Notes: generated from the letters alone by a model not told the origin. Counted from the first letter of the stretch, positions 54,907 through 63,384 are shown. The stretch: 64,000 bases of DNA from Aliiroseovarius sp. F47248L (GCF_023016085.1 NZ_JALKBF010000001.1:1550001-1614000); one strand, 5' to 3'. Numbers and translations: made by a program.

Positions 54907-54998
54907 AGGGGGAGCAGCTAGACAACACGGAGTGAGGTCGGCGCGCGCCCGGTCCCGCACCTGCCAGACGGCAGAATGCGGGTCTCGGGTTCAGTCTC

Positions 54999-56201
54999 TT
55001 ACGAGACCGAGAACTTCAGAAGCTTGATCGCTGCGAAGTCGCTGACATCGCCGCCCACGCGTTTGGTGGCATAGAACAGCACATGCGGCTTGGCCGAGAA
55101 CGGGTCGCGCAGGATGCGGGTGTCGGGACGTTCGGCAATCGTATAGCCCGCCCCGAAGTCGCCAAAGGCAATCGGGGTGGTGTCAGTGCCGATGTCCGGC
55201 ATATCCTCGGCGATCAGCACCGGATAACCCAAGAGGCGTGCCGGTTCCCCAGCGGCCAGACCGTCCGACCACAGGAAGCGACCATCCATGTCCTTCATCT
55301 TGCGCACAGCCCCCGCGGTTTTCGAGTTCATCACGAACTTTGCGCCTGCGCGGTATTCAGCATCCAGCGCATAGACCAGATCAATGATTGCATCCGCCGG
55401 GTTCGACGCGTCAAAATCACCCGACGTGCCAGTTACGACATAGCCCAAATTGCCCCAAGTCCAGATGTCATTGTCCACGGACGGGTGCGCCAGAATGCCC
55501 TTGGGCTTGTCGATCCCATCACCTGAAATGAAGGCGCCAGCTTCAGCGCGGGCAAACTTGTCGGCAATGCGACCGGCCAGCCAGGTCTCGATCTCGAACG
55601 CGCTGTCATCCAGCAGGCGTTGCGACGCCTTAGGCAGGGCCGACAGCTCGTGCAGCGGGATGGTGATGCGTTCGATCGACGGGGTGCCCGTTTCGACCGA
55701 GGGGTCGGTTTCCGTGGCCCAGCCCGACCCGACATCGGAATGGTCGATCAGCACGTCATAAGACGTCGCCTCGACATTCACCACATTGGCAACCGCACGC
55801 AGCGATGCGGTGGATTTCAAAACACTCTGGATGGTTGCCGCGGTCTGCGGGTCAACCAGATAACCACCGTCGCCTGCGACCGCGGTCGACATGGCCTTGC
55901 CTTCCAGTTCCAGCCCGCGCAACCCGTCATCGTCACCCGAGCGCAGATACGCTTCGAATGCTTTTTTGTGCGGCGCCTCAAGATCGGCAGCAGCGGCAAG
56001 ATGCGGGCGCCCCGCGGTGAAATTTGATTTGCGATCCAGCATGGTCAGTCGCTCTTCCTGTTGTTGAAGTTTGGTCGAAATATCGTTGTGAAAGGCGTTG
56101 ATATCACTCATGAAGCCAGCCAGAGCGGTCTTCACCTCGGCAGCCGGTGTCACGCCAGTCACGGCCGACTGGCCCTGAGCTTTGGTCTCGTTCTTGCTCA
56201 T
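54999..56201 (-). CDS. GTA gp5, HK97-type major capsid protein
   Basis: A 400-aa HK97-fold capsid protein. The N-terminal 90-100 residues are helical with a coiled coil (HNDISTKLQQQEERLTMLDR), the scaffold part expected to be removed by gp4. The capsid domain follows (GGYLVDPQTAATIQSVLKST, DVGSGWATETDPSVETG, DKFARAEAGAFISGDGIDKP, ending in FYATKRVGGDVSDFAAIKLLKFS). It forms the small head. gp4 ends 34 nt upstream. Confidence 0.96.
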   Translation of the reverse strand: MSKNETKAQGQSAVTGVTPAAEVKTALAGFMSDINAFHNDISTKLQQQEERLTMLDRKSNFTAGRPHLAAAADLEAPHKKAFEAYLRSGDDDGLRGLELEGKAMSTAVAGDGGYLVDPQTAATIQSVLKSTASLRAVANVVNVEATSYDVLIDHSDVGSGWATETDPSVETGTPSIERITIPLHELSALPKASQRLLDDSAFEIETWLAGRIADKFARAEAGAFISGDGIDKPKGILAHPSVDNDIWTWGNLGYVVTGTSGDFDASNPADAIIDLVYALDAEYRAGAKFVMNSKTAGAVRKMKDMDGRFLWSDGLAAGEPARLLGYPVLIAEDMPDIGTDTTPIAFGDFGAGYTIAERPDTRILRDPFSAKPHVLFYATKRVGGDVSDFAAIKLLKFSVS

Positions 56202-56235
56202 CTATGGGTCCTTTTCAGGGGTTCAGATCGCTGGC

Positions 56236-56808
56236 TCAGCAGTGGCGGGCCAGCATGCGGCGTGCCTCGGTGATCGAAGCTGCCAGTTCGCGCAATGTGG
56301 TATCAATAGCTTGAGGCGCATCGCCCTTCGCCCCCACTCGCGCCGTCGGAAGCATGGGGAAAGTGACAAGCGACACCTCCCACAGCTCCAACTCGGTCAA
56401 AAGCCGTTGGCCCTTGTCGTTCTTGGTGGCCCGCTTGGTGCGATAGCCAATCGACAACCCGTCAATCGCGCCCGCTTCGATCAGCGCGGCGGCCTCTCGC
56501 CCCTTGGCGACATCCGTTAGAATGCGGCCTTTGACGTAAAGCCCGCGCGCATCTTCGCGCACCTCGTCCCAGACGCCGATGGGTTGGGCCGGATCGTGTT
56601 GCCACAACATCTTCACACCGCGATCCGCCTTTTTCAGTGCGCGCAGGGATTTGCCATAGGCACCAGGGGCCACGATGTCGCCGCCCGTGTCGCATTGATC
56701 AAAAAAGCTGGCATAGCCTTCGATCAGAATGCCCTCGTCCACTTCGGACGTTTCGCCCAGTTTGACGAATTTGTGTTCAAGCCCCAGATCGGGCCGGAAA
56801 TCGCTCAT
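56236..56808 (-). CDS. GTA gp4, HK97-type prohead protease
   Basis: A 190-aa prohead protease of the herpesvirus-assemblin-like family: IEGYASFFDQCDTGGDIVAPGAY, MLWQHDPAQPIGVW with the catalytic His, and IDGLSIGYRT with the catalytic Ser. It trims the capsid N-terminus during head maturation. The gap to the portal gene is 17 nt; no intervening small gene (as at the 3.5 position of R. capsulatus) is seen. Confidence 0.94.
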   Translation of the reverse strand: MSDFRPDLGLEHKFVKLGETSEVDEGILIEGYASFFDQCDTGGDIVAPGAYGKSLRALKKADRGVKMLWQHDPAQPIGVWDEVREDARGLYVKGRILTDVAKGREAAALIEAGAIDGLSIGYRTKRATKNDKGQRLLTELELWEVSLVTFPMLPTARVGAKGDAPQAIDTTLRELAASITEARRMLARHC

Positions 56809-56825
56809 GTGCTTTTCCTCGTTGG

Positions 56826-58019
56826 TTATGCGTCGTCGGATGTCAGCGGCGGCAGGCCCAGAAGGCTGCGTTTTTCAGCGTCTGACAGAAAACTGGCCTC
56901 GGCCACGCGACGCCATTGTTGGTCACGTTCAGCAGACAGCGCCGGCACTTGATCAAGATCGGGTTTCAGAACCACGCTTTCGTCAGTGAACCCCGCCAGC
57001 CAATGACCCACATTGGCCGCCACGCGCGACACCAAAGGCACTACAGTCAAGCGATAGAAGGCACGGCTGGCTTCCTGGTAATTGGCGTATGTCGCGTCGC
57101 CCGGAATACCGATCAGCATCGGCGGCACCCCGAAGGCCTGCGCGATCTCGCGTGCGGCGGCTTCCTTGGTTTTCTGGAACTCCATGTCCGAGGGGCTGAA
57201 CCCCATCGGCTTCCAGTCCAGCCCGCCTTCCAGCAGCATCGGCCGCCCGGCATTGCGTGCGCCCACGTGATGGGTCTCCATCTCGGCCAGCAGGCGATCA
57301 TACTGATCCGCGCTCAGCTGTGCCTGGCCATCGGCACCATTGTAGACAATCGCGCCCGACGGTCGTGCGGCATTGTCCAACAACGCCTTGGACCAACGAC
57401 TGGCTGCGTTATGCACATCAATGGCCGTGGCCGCTGCCTGCAAGGGGGACAGGCCATAGTGGTCATCCTGCGGGTGGAACGCCTTGACGTGACAGATCGG
57501 GGACGTACCCTCACCGACATGGAACCGGTGTTTGCGCGTGCCAACCGTGTAGTCATAGGCGACCGGCCAGCCATCCGCCCCTGGCACAAGATTCATTCGA
57601 TCTGACCGCAGCACATGCAGTTCGGTCGGCCTGCCATCAGCACCCGTCACCGCTTCGACATAGCCATTGCCGGTCAGTAGAAGCTGTCCGAAAAAGGCTT
57701 CGAACAATTCGGCCCGGCCCTGAGCATGGTTCGGTCGCGCCAGAAGCTCTAGCAGGGGATGCGTGTCAAACCGTTGCTGGTCGTCTTGCAGCACCAACGG
57801 CAGGGCGGCGGCGGCCTCGGCGATCAGCTTGACGGACCGAAAACCGACCGGGTTTGCGGCAAAGCCGGTTTTGGTCAGGCTGACCACGTCGCGCGGGCTC
57901 CAGGCGACACGAGCGGCACCACCATAGGCAATGACCGGACCTGTTGCGGACGCCTTGGTCTCGGTCGGTTGTGCCGATATATGCGCAGCGTCGCCCCGCT
58001 TGAGAAAGTCGAATACCAT
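56826..58019 (-). CDS. GTA gp3, portal protein
   Basis: A 397-aa HK97-type portal protein: MVFDFLKRGD start, NPVGFRSVKLIAEAAAALPL, LLELLARPNHAQGRAELFEA, LTGNGYVEAV, and the C-terminal GIPGDATYANYQEASRAFY with LVPLVSRVAANVG-like helix. It forms the dodecameric ring through which DNA enters and leaves. GAGGAGCACCAGCAC precedes the ATG at 58019; a longer frame to 58103 is not needed. About 196 nt of apparently non-coding DNA separates it from gp2. Confidence 0.95.
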   Translation of the reverse strand: MVFDFLKRGDAAHISAQPTETKASATGPVIAYGGAARVAWSPRDVVSLTKTGFAANPVGFRSVKLIAEAAAALPLVLQDDQQRFDTHPLLELLARPNHAQGRAELFEAFFGQLLLTGNGYVEAVTGADGRPTELHVLRSDRMNLVPGADGWPVAYDYTVGTRKHRFHVGEGTSPICHVKAFHPQDDHYGLSPLQAAATAIDVHNAASRWSKALLDNAARPSGAIVYNGADGQAQLSADQYDRLLAEMETHHVGARNAGRPMLLEGGLDWKPMGFSPSDMEFQKTKEAAAREIAQAFGVPPMLIGIPGDATYANYQEASRAFYRLTVVPLVSRVAANVGHWLAGFTDESVVLKPDLDQVPALSAERDQQWRRVAEASFLSDAEKRSLLGLPPLTSDDA

Positions 58020-58215
58020 GTGCTGGTGCTCCTCGCGTTCTGTCCTATTGGGGTGTGACCCCCGGCAAATCTCTCTCTCCCGGTGGGCTGCAGGTCGCAG
58101 CACCGGTCGTTGAAACCTTCGTCTCAGTGATGATCAGTCAGAGTCAGTGAACCGTTGCGGCCCATGCCCTGCCTTTCGATGTTTTGCACTCTGCCATCCA
58201 AGGTTAAAAAACTGT

Positions 58216-59565
58216 TTAACTCAGCGAACGCACCTGCGGCCTGCGCCATTTGGCAACGGGTTCGATGATCAACTCGTGCAATGCCCAGACCAATGCATCA
58301 ACGCGATCAGGGCTGCCCTTGCCCTCGTAACCCTGCACCGTCATGCGGCACATCTGATCCTCTAAAAGCGGCATCCCGCCCGTATGGATAACGCGCCCCT
58401 GCTCATAAAGCGCCGCAACAGGTTCAGCCCGTGCGCACTTGCCTCGCGTAGCCCGCACCGCGCGAAACGGCACAGTTGGGTCAATCTGTCGGATAACGCT
58501 TTCTACCAGATCGCCGCCTTGGTTGACCTCGGCCACCAACCGATCGGCACCGTGGCGTTGCATGGCCGCAATCGCCGCTTGCGCCCATTGGGACGGTGTC
58601 ACGGCAGACACGCTGGCATCTTCCAGAACAACAGCGCGCCAATTCCCTGGCGCACCTTGCGCCACAACGCCCGCCACGATGATTCCGCAATCATCCGACC
58701 CTTTGTGCCCCGTGACCGGTGGATCAACAGCCACAACAATCCGGTCAAACTCAGGCAGGTCCTCGGTGCTGCGCGCCTTGTCCAGCGCCGCCATCGTCCA
58801 CAGCGCGCCCTCGGTGTCTTCTAACAACACGCCGTCCAACTCTTGCCGGCCCAAACGGGTATCGGCATAGCGCGAGCGCACCTCGTCAAGGAAACTCTTT
58901 GCCAGATAGGCACGGTTTGCCTCTGTCGGCGCCTGTGTCACGACGGTTGTAGGATTCTTTAGGATTGCCTTTAGCACTCCGACATTGCGCGGAGTGGTAG
59001 TGACGCATTGCCGTGGATGGCTGCCCAACCGCAAACCAAACTGGAGCATGTCCCAAGTGTCTTCGGCCTTTTTCCATTTCGCCAATTCATCCACCCAAGC
59101 TGCATCAAACTGCGGGCCGCGTAGACTTTCCGGCTCATGGGCGGAAAACACCTGTGCCACCGCTCCGTTTGGCCACACCAGGCGCCGTCGCCCCGCTTGC
59201 CAATCCGGTCGCCGATCCGGCGGCGAGCAGGCCACTATACCGCTGTCACCAAAGATCATCACCTCGCGGACCTGATCAATGGTCTCGCCCACCAACGCGA
59301 CCCGTTGCGATCGACCAGGATCAAGGGGGCCTGCCCCCTCAACCTCGGCGCGCACCCATTCGGACCCAGCGCGGGTTTTCCCCGCGCCACGACCGCCCAT
59401 GATCACCCATGTGCGCCAATCACCGTCCGGCGGCAATTGATGATCCAACGCCCAGAACTCAAACAGGAATGGCAAGGCCGCCAATGCGCCATCACTTAGG
59501 CTATTCAGAAATGCTTCCCGCTCCTCTTGCGTCGCGCAGGCAAGCCAGTCTGCGCCCGATTTCAT
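58216..59565 (-). CDS. GTA gp2, terminase large subunit
   Basis: A 449-aa packaging motor. Walker A is GGRGAGKT (57-64), Walker B FDAAWVDE (D159, E160), the coupling motif follows in QCVTTTPRNV, and the RNase-H-like nuclease begins at VVAVDPPVTGHKGSDDCGI. GTA terminases package DNA by headful without a specific start site. The start at 59565 is chosen because GAGGCCCGAG lies 7 nt upstream and the sequence then fits the family; it overlaps gp1 by 65 nt. A longer frame to 59670 exists. Confidence 0.95.
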   Translation of the reverse strand: MKSGADWLACATQEEREAFLNSLSDGALAALPFLFEFWALDHQLPPDGDWRTWVIMGGRGAGKTRAGSEWVRAEVEGAGPLDPGRSQRVALVGETIDQVREVMIFGDSGIVACSPPDRRPDWQAGRRRLVWPNGAVAQVFSAHEPESLRGPQFDAAWVDELAKWKKAEDTWDMLQFGLRLGSHPRQCVTTTPRNVGVLKAILKNPTTVVTQAPTEANRAYLAKSFLDEVRSRYADTRLGRQELDGVLLEDTEGALWTMAALDKARSTEDLPEFDRIVVAVDPPVTGHKGSDDCGIIVAGVVAQGAPGNWRAVVLEDASVSAVTPSQWAQAAIAAMQRHGADRLVAEVNQGGDLVESVIRQIDPTVPFRAVRATRGKCARAEPVAALYEQGRVIHTGGMPLLEDQMCRMTVQGYEGKGSPDRVDALVWALHELIIEPVAKWRRPQVRSLS

Positions 59566-59842
59566 CTCGGGCCTCAGCAAGGTCGAGTGCACCTGCTCCC
59601 GCCCCGCCAAAGGCGTTGATACCACTTTGTTCAAGACGTTTCCTTTCTTCGAATACAGTTTGCATGGCACGGCGCACCTCGGTCACAGCTTTCGCCAATC
59701 CCGGTGTGGTCTCGCAATCGGCCAGTTCCGCCGCGCTCAACTGGCGGTCTAGCTCTTTCAAAACACGCAGAAAAAACGTGTCCGCGATCTTCAGGTAATC
59801 TTCCGAAGCCGCGTCCTTCCCCAAGGGCGTGATCATTGTCAT
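59501..59842 (-). CDS. GTA gp1, terminase small subunit
   Basis: A 113-aa mostly helical protein at the head of the cluster: DYLKIADTFFLRVLKELDRQ and TPGLAKAVTEVRRAMQTVFEERKRLEQSG. In R. capsulatus the equivalent protein was shown to be the small terminase, with weak, nonspecific DNA binding, in keeping with random packaging. Its 3' end overlaps gp2 by 65 nt in another frame. A strong terminator-like hairpin lies 44-76 nt upstream of its start codon. Confidence 0.88.
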   Translation of the reverse strand: MTMITPLGKDAASEDYLKIADTFFLRVLKELDRQLSAAELADCETTPGLAKAVTEVRRAMQTVFEERKRLEQSGINAFGGAGAGALDLAEARDEIGRRLACLRDARGAGSISE

Positions 59843-59885
59843 TATTGTGTCTGCCTCTCATGCTCTTCTCCGCACGAGCGACATG

Positions 59886-59918
59886 AAAAAACGGCCCCGG
59901 GCGGAAGCCCAAGGCCGT
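59886..59918 (-). terminator. Very strong intrinsic terminator / attenuator ahead of the GTA operon
   Basis: On the minus strand ACGGCCTTGGGC pairs over 12 bp (two G-U pairs) with GCCCGGGGCCGT around a UUCC loop, followed by six T. It lies after the promoter at 59947-59975 and before the gp1 start codon, so transcripts aimed at the GTA must read through it. It can also end mltG transcription. Confidence 0.85.
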
Positions 59919-59946
59919 TACATTCACGTCTTCTAGCGTATGTCAG

Positions 59947-59975
59947 AAGTTACGAGGGACCGTGCGTTCTGTCAA
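59947..59975 (-). promoter_or_regulatory. Candidate sigma-70 promoter upstream of the GTA terminator
   Basis: On the minus strand TTGACA (59970-59975), 17-nt spacer, TAACTT (59947-59952): a perfect -35 and a good -10. Transcription would start near 59940 and meet the terminator within about 55 nt. It lies in the gap after mltG. Confidence 0.6.
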
Positions 59976-60024
59976 ACCAACCCGCCGCAACAGCGTGCGG
60001 CAAGGTTATTTTTTGTTTACAAAA

Positions 60025-61185
60025 TCACTCAGTTGCCCGCTGCGCTTCAATCTCGCGCCACTTGGCAACATTGCGATTGTGCTCGTCCAACGTCTCTGCA
60101 AAGGCATGTCCGCCGGTGCCATCAGCGACGAAGAAGATGAAATCCGTGCTGTCTGGGTTCAATGCCGCCTCAATCGCGGCTTTGCCGGGATTGGCAATGG
60201 GCGTCGGCGGCAATCCGTCGATGGTATAGGTGTTGTAAGGCGTTTCAGACCGCAGCTCACTTTGCCGCAATCCACGACCCAAGGCGCCCTGCCCCTTGGT
60301 GACGCCATAGATTACCGTTGGGTCCGTTTGCAGGCGCATCCCCTGGTTCAGACGATTCACGAATACGCTGGCCACCTGGCGCCGCTCCTCGGCCAAGCCA
60401 GTTTCTTTTTCGACAATAGATGCCATGATCAGCGCCGCTTCCGGGCTGTCATAGGGCAAATCCGGTGCACGTGCCTCCCAAGCCTCGGCCAAGATGGCCG
60501 ACTGCGCCGTTTGCATGTCTGCAAGCAGCGTGGCACGGTCCGCGCCTTCCTTCACTTCATAGCTGTCCGGGGCCAACGTGCCTTCAGCCGGAACCTCGGC
60601 AACCTCTCCCTCAAGGAAATCGGCGCGATTAAGGCTGTCCACGATCTGCCAGCTGGTAACGCCCTCGGCCAAGGCGATACGATAGCGAGTATCACTCTCA
60701 TTGCGAACCTTGGTGTAAGTCTCAGGTGCCGCGCCTTCCAGTTCAGCAGGTTTGAATTCAGCCGTAATTTCATATTCCTGCGTCGCAGGGTCCAGTTCTC
60801 GCACCTGAACCTCGGCAGCCAACACGCCAATTCGATAGACAACTTCGGTGCCACAGGTCGACGCCCCGCCGCGAGTGACCACATCGACGATTTCTTCCAT
60901 CGACGCACCTTCATCGACCAAAAACGATCCAGCCTTCAGCGCAGATTTCTTATCGGAATACTCGACGCCCAACCGAAAGATAGTCGCATTAGAGATCGCC
61001 CCTTGGTCAGACAGCTTGCTGGCCACCCGAGAGAAATTTGAACCTTTCTCAACGCGCAGACAAATTGCCTCTGCCAACGGGCCAGGGTTGGTATACTGGC
61101 TCTTGCCCCATGCAATCATCCCAACCGCGATGATCAAGATGACAATGAACAGGCTAAGCGCGTTCGAGGCTATGTTGCGCCACAT
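60025..61185 (-). CDS. mltG: Endolytic transglycosylase MltG
   Basis: A 386-aa single-pass membrane protein of the YceG/MltG family. A membrane helix (about 8-27) is followed by a LysM-like region and the catalytic domain, with the Glu in ALIMASIVEKETG and the C-terminal TPIANPGKAAIEAALNPD signature. MltG cuts nascent glycan strands and is thought to terminate their elongation. The ATG overlaps the fabF stop by 1 nt, so the two are coupled. The GTA cluster follows downstream. Confidence 0.95.
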   Translation of the reverse strand: MWRNIASNALSLFIVILIIAVGMIAWGKSQYTNPGPLAEAICLRVEKGSNFSRVASKLSDQGAISNATIFRLGVEYSDKKSALKAGSFLVDEGASMEEIVDVVTRGGASTCGTEVVYRIGVLAAEVQVRELDPATQEYEITAEFKPAELEGAAPETYTKVRNESDTRYRIALAEGVTSWQIVDSLNRADFLEGEVAEVPAEGTLAPDSYEVKEGADRATLLADMQTAQSAILAEAWEARAPDLPYDSPEAALIMASIVEKETGLAEERRQVASVFVNRLNQGMRLQTDPTVIYGVTKGQGALGRGLRQSELRSETPYNTYTIDGLPPTPIANPGKAAIEAALNPDSTDFIFFVADGTGGHAFAETLDEHNRNVAKWREIEAQRATE

Positions 61186-62447
61186 CAGTCCGTGACCTTG
61201 CCCATGATCAGGCTGGCATTGGTGCCACCAAAACCGAAGCTATTGGACAAAACCGTGTTGATCTCACGCTTCTCAGCCTTGTTAGCGGCAAGGCTTAGGC
61301 GCGGCTCCACCGCGGGGTTGTCCAGATTGATGGTGGGTGGTGCGATCTGGTCGCGCAGGGCAAGGATGCTGAAAATTGCTTCAACCGCTCCCGCAGCCCC
61401 CAACAGGTGACCGATCGAGCTTTTGGTCGAACTCATCGTGGCCTTATCCGCCGCATCACCCAGCAGGCGTTCAACAGCACCCAATTCAATAGTGTCTGCC
61501 ATGGTCGAAGTGCCGTGCGCGTTGATGTAATCAATCGCTGACGGCTCAAGTCCGGCCTTGGCAAGGGCCGCTTTCATGGCGCGGAAACCGCCATCTCCGT
61601 CCTCGGATGGGGCAGTGATGTGATAGGCGTCACCAGACAGGCCGTATCCAAGCACCTCGGCATAGATTTTTGCACCGCGTGCCTTGGCGTGCTCGTATTC
61701 TTCCAGAACGACAATACCTGCGCCCTCACCCATAACGAAGCCATCGCGATCCACATCATAGGGACGGCTGGCTGCTTGCGGGTTGTCTTCCGCTTTGGTC
61801 GACAGGGCTTTACAAGCATTGAACCCGGCAATGCCAAGTTCGCATATCGCAGCCTCGGCACCACCCGCAATCATCACATCGGCATCACCTGTCTGAATCA
61901 GACGTGATGCATCACCAATCGCATGTGCGCCAGTCGAACAGGCGGTAACAACCGAATGGTTTGGCCCTTTGAAGCCAAACTTGATCGACACCTGTCCAGA
62001 AATCAGATTGATCAACGAACCGGGAATAAAGAATGGCGATACACGACGTGGACCGCGTTCGTTCAGAATGATTGAGGTTTCGGCAATGGTTGCCAGCCCC
62101 CCAATCCCCGAGCCGATCATGACACCCGTGCGCAGCAGGCTTTCTTCGTCCTCGGGCATCCAACCTGCGTCTTTAACGGCCATCTCGGATGCCGCCAGCC
62201 CATAGAGGATGAAATCATCCACTTTGCGGCGTTCTTTCGGCTCCATCCAATCATCAGGATTGAACGTGCCATCTGTTCCGTCGCCCAGCGGCACCTCACA
62301 CGCGTATTTCGTGGTGACACGTGACGCATCGAACTTTGTAATCGGACCTGCACCCGACTGCCCGTCCAAAATACGTTTCCAGGTTTCCTCAACCCCGCAC
62401 GCAAGAGGAGAAACCATACCCAGACCTGTAACGACCACTCGACGCAT
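61185..62447 (-). CDS. fabF: 3-oxoacyl-ACP synthase II
   Basis: A 420-aa condensing enzyme for fatty-acid chain elongation. The catalytic triad is C170 (VVTACSTGAHAIGDA), H311 (NAHGTSTMADTIE) and H347 (SSIGHLLGAAGA). AAAGGGCAGC precedes the ATG at 62447, which starts the family-typical MRRVVVTGLG; a 10-residue upstream extension is unlikely. It sits downstream of acpP, its acyl carrier, with a HisA-like gene between them, and is coupled to mltG. Confidence 0.97.
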   Translation of the reverse strand: MRRVVVTGLGMVSPLACGVEETWKRILDGQSGAGPITKFDASRVTTKYACEVPLGDGTDGTFNPDDWMEPKERRKVDDFILYGLAASEMAVKDAGWMPEDEESLLRTGVMIGSGIGGLATIAETSIILNERGPRRVSPFFIPGSLINLISGQVSIKFGFKGPNHSVVTACSTGAHAIGDASRLIQTGDADVMIAGGAEAAICELGIAGFNACKALSTKAEDNPQAASRPYDVDRDGFVMGEGAGIVVLEEYEHAKARGAKIYAEVLGYGLSGDAYHITAPSEDGDGGFRAMKAALAKAGLEPSAIDYINAHGTSTMADTIELGAVERLLGDAADKATMSSTKSSIGHLLGAAGAVEAIFSILALRDQIAPPTINLDNPAVEPRLSLAANKAEKREINTVLSNSFGFGGTNASLIMGKVTD

Positions 62448-62640
62448 TATGCTGCCCTTTCTCAGGAAGTCTTTCATCCCACGCTTGATAGCGCGGCGAA
62501 GGGTTTAGGGGCAAGAGGCGTTCGGCCTGTCAGGCAAAAGCTGCCGATGTCAGGGTCTATTCGGATGATCTCAGAAGTCGGCCGGTAAGAATTGCTCACC
62601 TTCTACGCGCCACCCGGCCAACGTCTGACTACTCTTTACA

Positions 62641-63384
62641 TTATATGAACTCTGCTCTGGCCTCAGGCTCTGGCCGCGCCACTTCAAGCGCCTCGCTCAA
62701 ATCCACGTTTTTCGAGAACAGTGCACGCCCAATCAGAGTGCCCGCGATATTGGGAACATATTTTAGTCGCGCGACATCATCCAACTCATGGACAGTGCCA
62801 GCGGCAATGACCTGATGTCTGGTTTTCCCCGCCAGCTTGCTCAGAAGACCAAGCTGAGCGTCGGGTTGGTCAATGTCGCTGTCGATATCGGTGATCAGAA
62901 CACTGGCCAGCGGAACATCTGCAAAGGATGCCAGGAAACTCTCGGGTGTAATCGCCACGGGGTTGCGCCAGCCATCAGTCATCAATTGGCCCTGCCAGAT
63001 ATCGGCCGCCAACACGATCTGGTCGGGATGTCTGTTGGCAAGTTCTTTCACCATGTCTGGATCACGCGCCGCGATAGAGCCCAGCACAACACGTCCAACT
63101 CCTTTATCGATCCAGTTTTCAACGATATCGCGGGTGCGGACTCCACCCGCAACCTGAACCGAGCATCCAGTATGTTTAATGATATCTTCAATCAGCGCGG
63201 AGTTCTCGCCTACACCGTCAACCGCGTCGAAGTCAGTGATGTGTATCCATTCGGCGCCTACTTCGACGAAGCTTTGCGCCGTCTCCACCGGGTCTACGTG
63301 CCAGATCGAGGGTTCCTCAAGACGCCCCCGACGCAAAGATACGCAACGCCCGTTCTGCAATTCAAGTGTCGGATAGATGATCAT
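62641..63384 (-). CDS. HisA-like TIM-barrel protein (paralogue, probably not the histidine enzyme)
   Basis: A 247-aa HisA/HisF-type barrel: MIIYPTLELQNGRCVSL, VQVAGGVRTRDIVENWIDKG, GRVVLGSI, and a second phosphate site in VIAAGTVHELDDVARL. HisA has a catalytic Asp at the end of strand 1 (AIDL); here that residue is E8 (TLEL). The strand-5 Asp appears kept (AADIWQG). The context is fatty-acid genes, not his genes, so it may be a paralogue with another substrate. AAGGAGGCGATCC supports the start at 63384. Confidence 0.82.
   Translation of the reverse strand: MIIYPTLELQNGRCVSLRRGRLEEPSIWHVDPVETAQSFVEVGAEWIHITDFDAVDGVGENSALIEDIIKHTGCSVQVAGGVRTRDIVENWIDKGVGRVVLGSIAARDPDMVKELANRHPDQIVLAADIWQGQLMTDGWRNPVAITPESFLASFADVPLASVLITDIDSDIDQPDAQLGLLSKLAGKTRHQVIAAGTVHELDDVARLKYVPNIAGTLIGRALFSKNVDLSEALEVARPEPEARAEFI

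Larger units (their letters stand above)
45525..59842 (-). mobile_element. Gene transfer agent (RcGTA-type) structural gene cluster
   Basis: Seventeen co-directional genes in the order of the Rhodobacter capsulatus GTA: terminase small and large, portal, prohead protease, capsid, adaptor, stopper, tail terminator, tail tube, gp10, tail chaperone, tape measure, distal tail, hub, peptidase, megatron and one 3' gene. All frames are open and most junctions overlap by 1-4 nt. There is no integrase, repressor, replication gene, lysis gene or attachment site, and the flanks are housekeeping genes (fabF-mltG and cysE). GTA particles package random host DNA and deliver it to relatives. Regulators, lysis genes and head fibres are encoded elsewhere in this group. 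Confidence 0.95.

Noticed and set aside
45525..59842. Interpretation as an ordinary prophage
   Set aside because: No integrase, repressor, replication, lysis or attachment site; gene order and protein sizes (very short tape measure) match the Rhodobacterales GTA, and the flanks are housekeeping genes.
59962..61041. 359-aa open frame opposite mltG
   Set aside because: Antisense shadow of MltG, whose catalytic motif and fabF overlap are clear.
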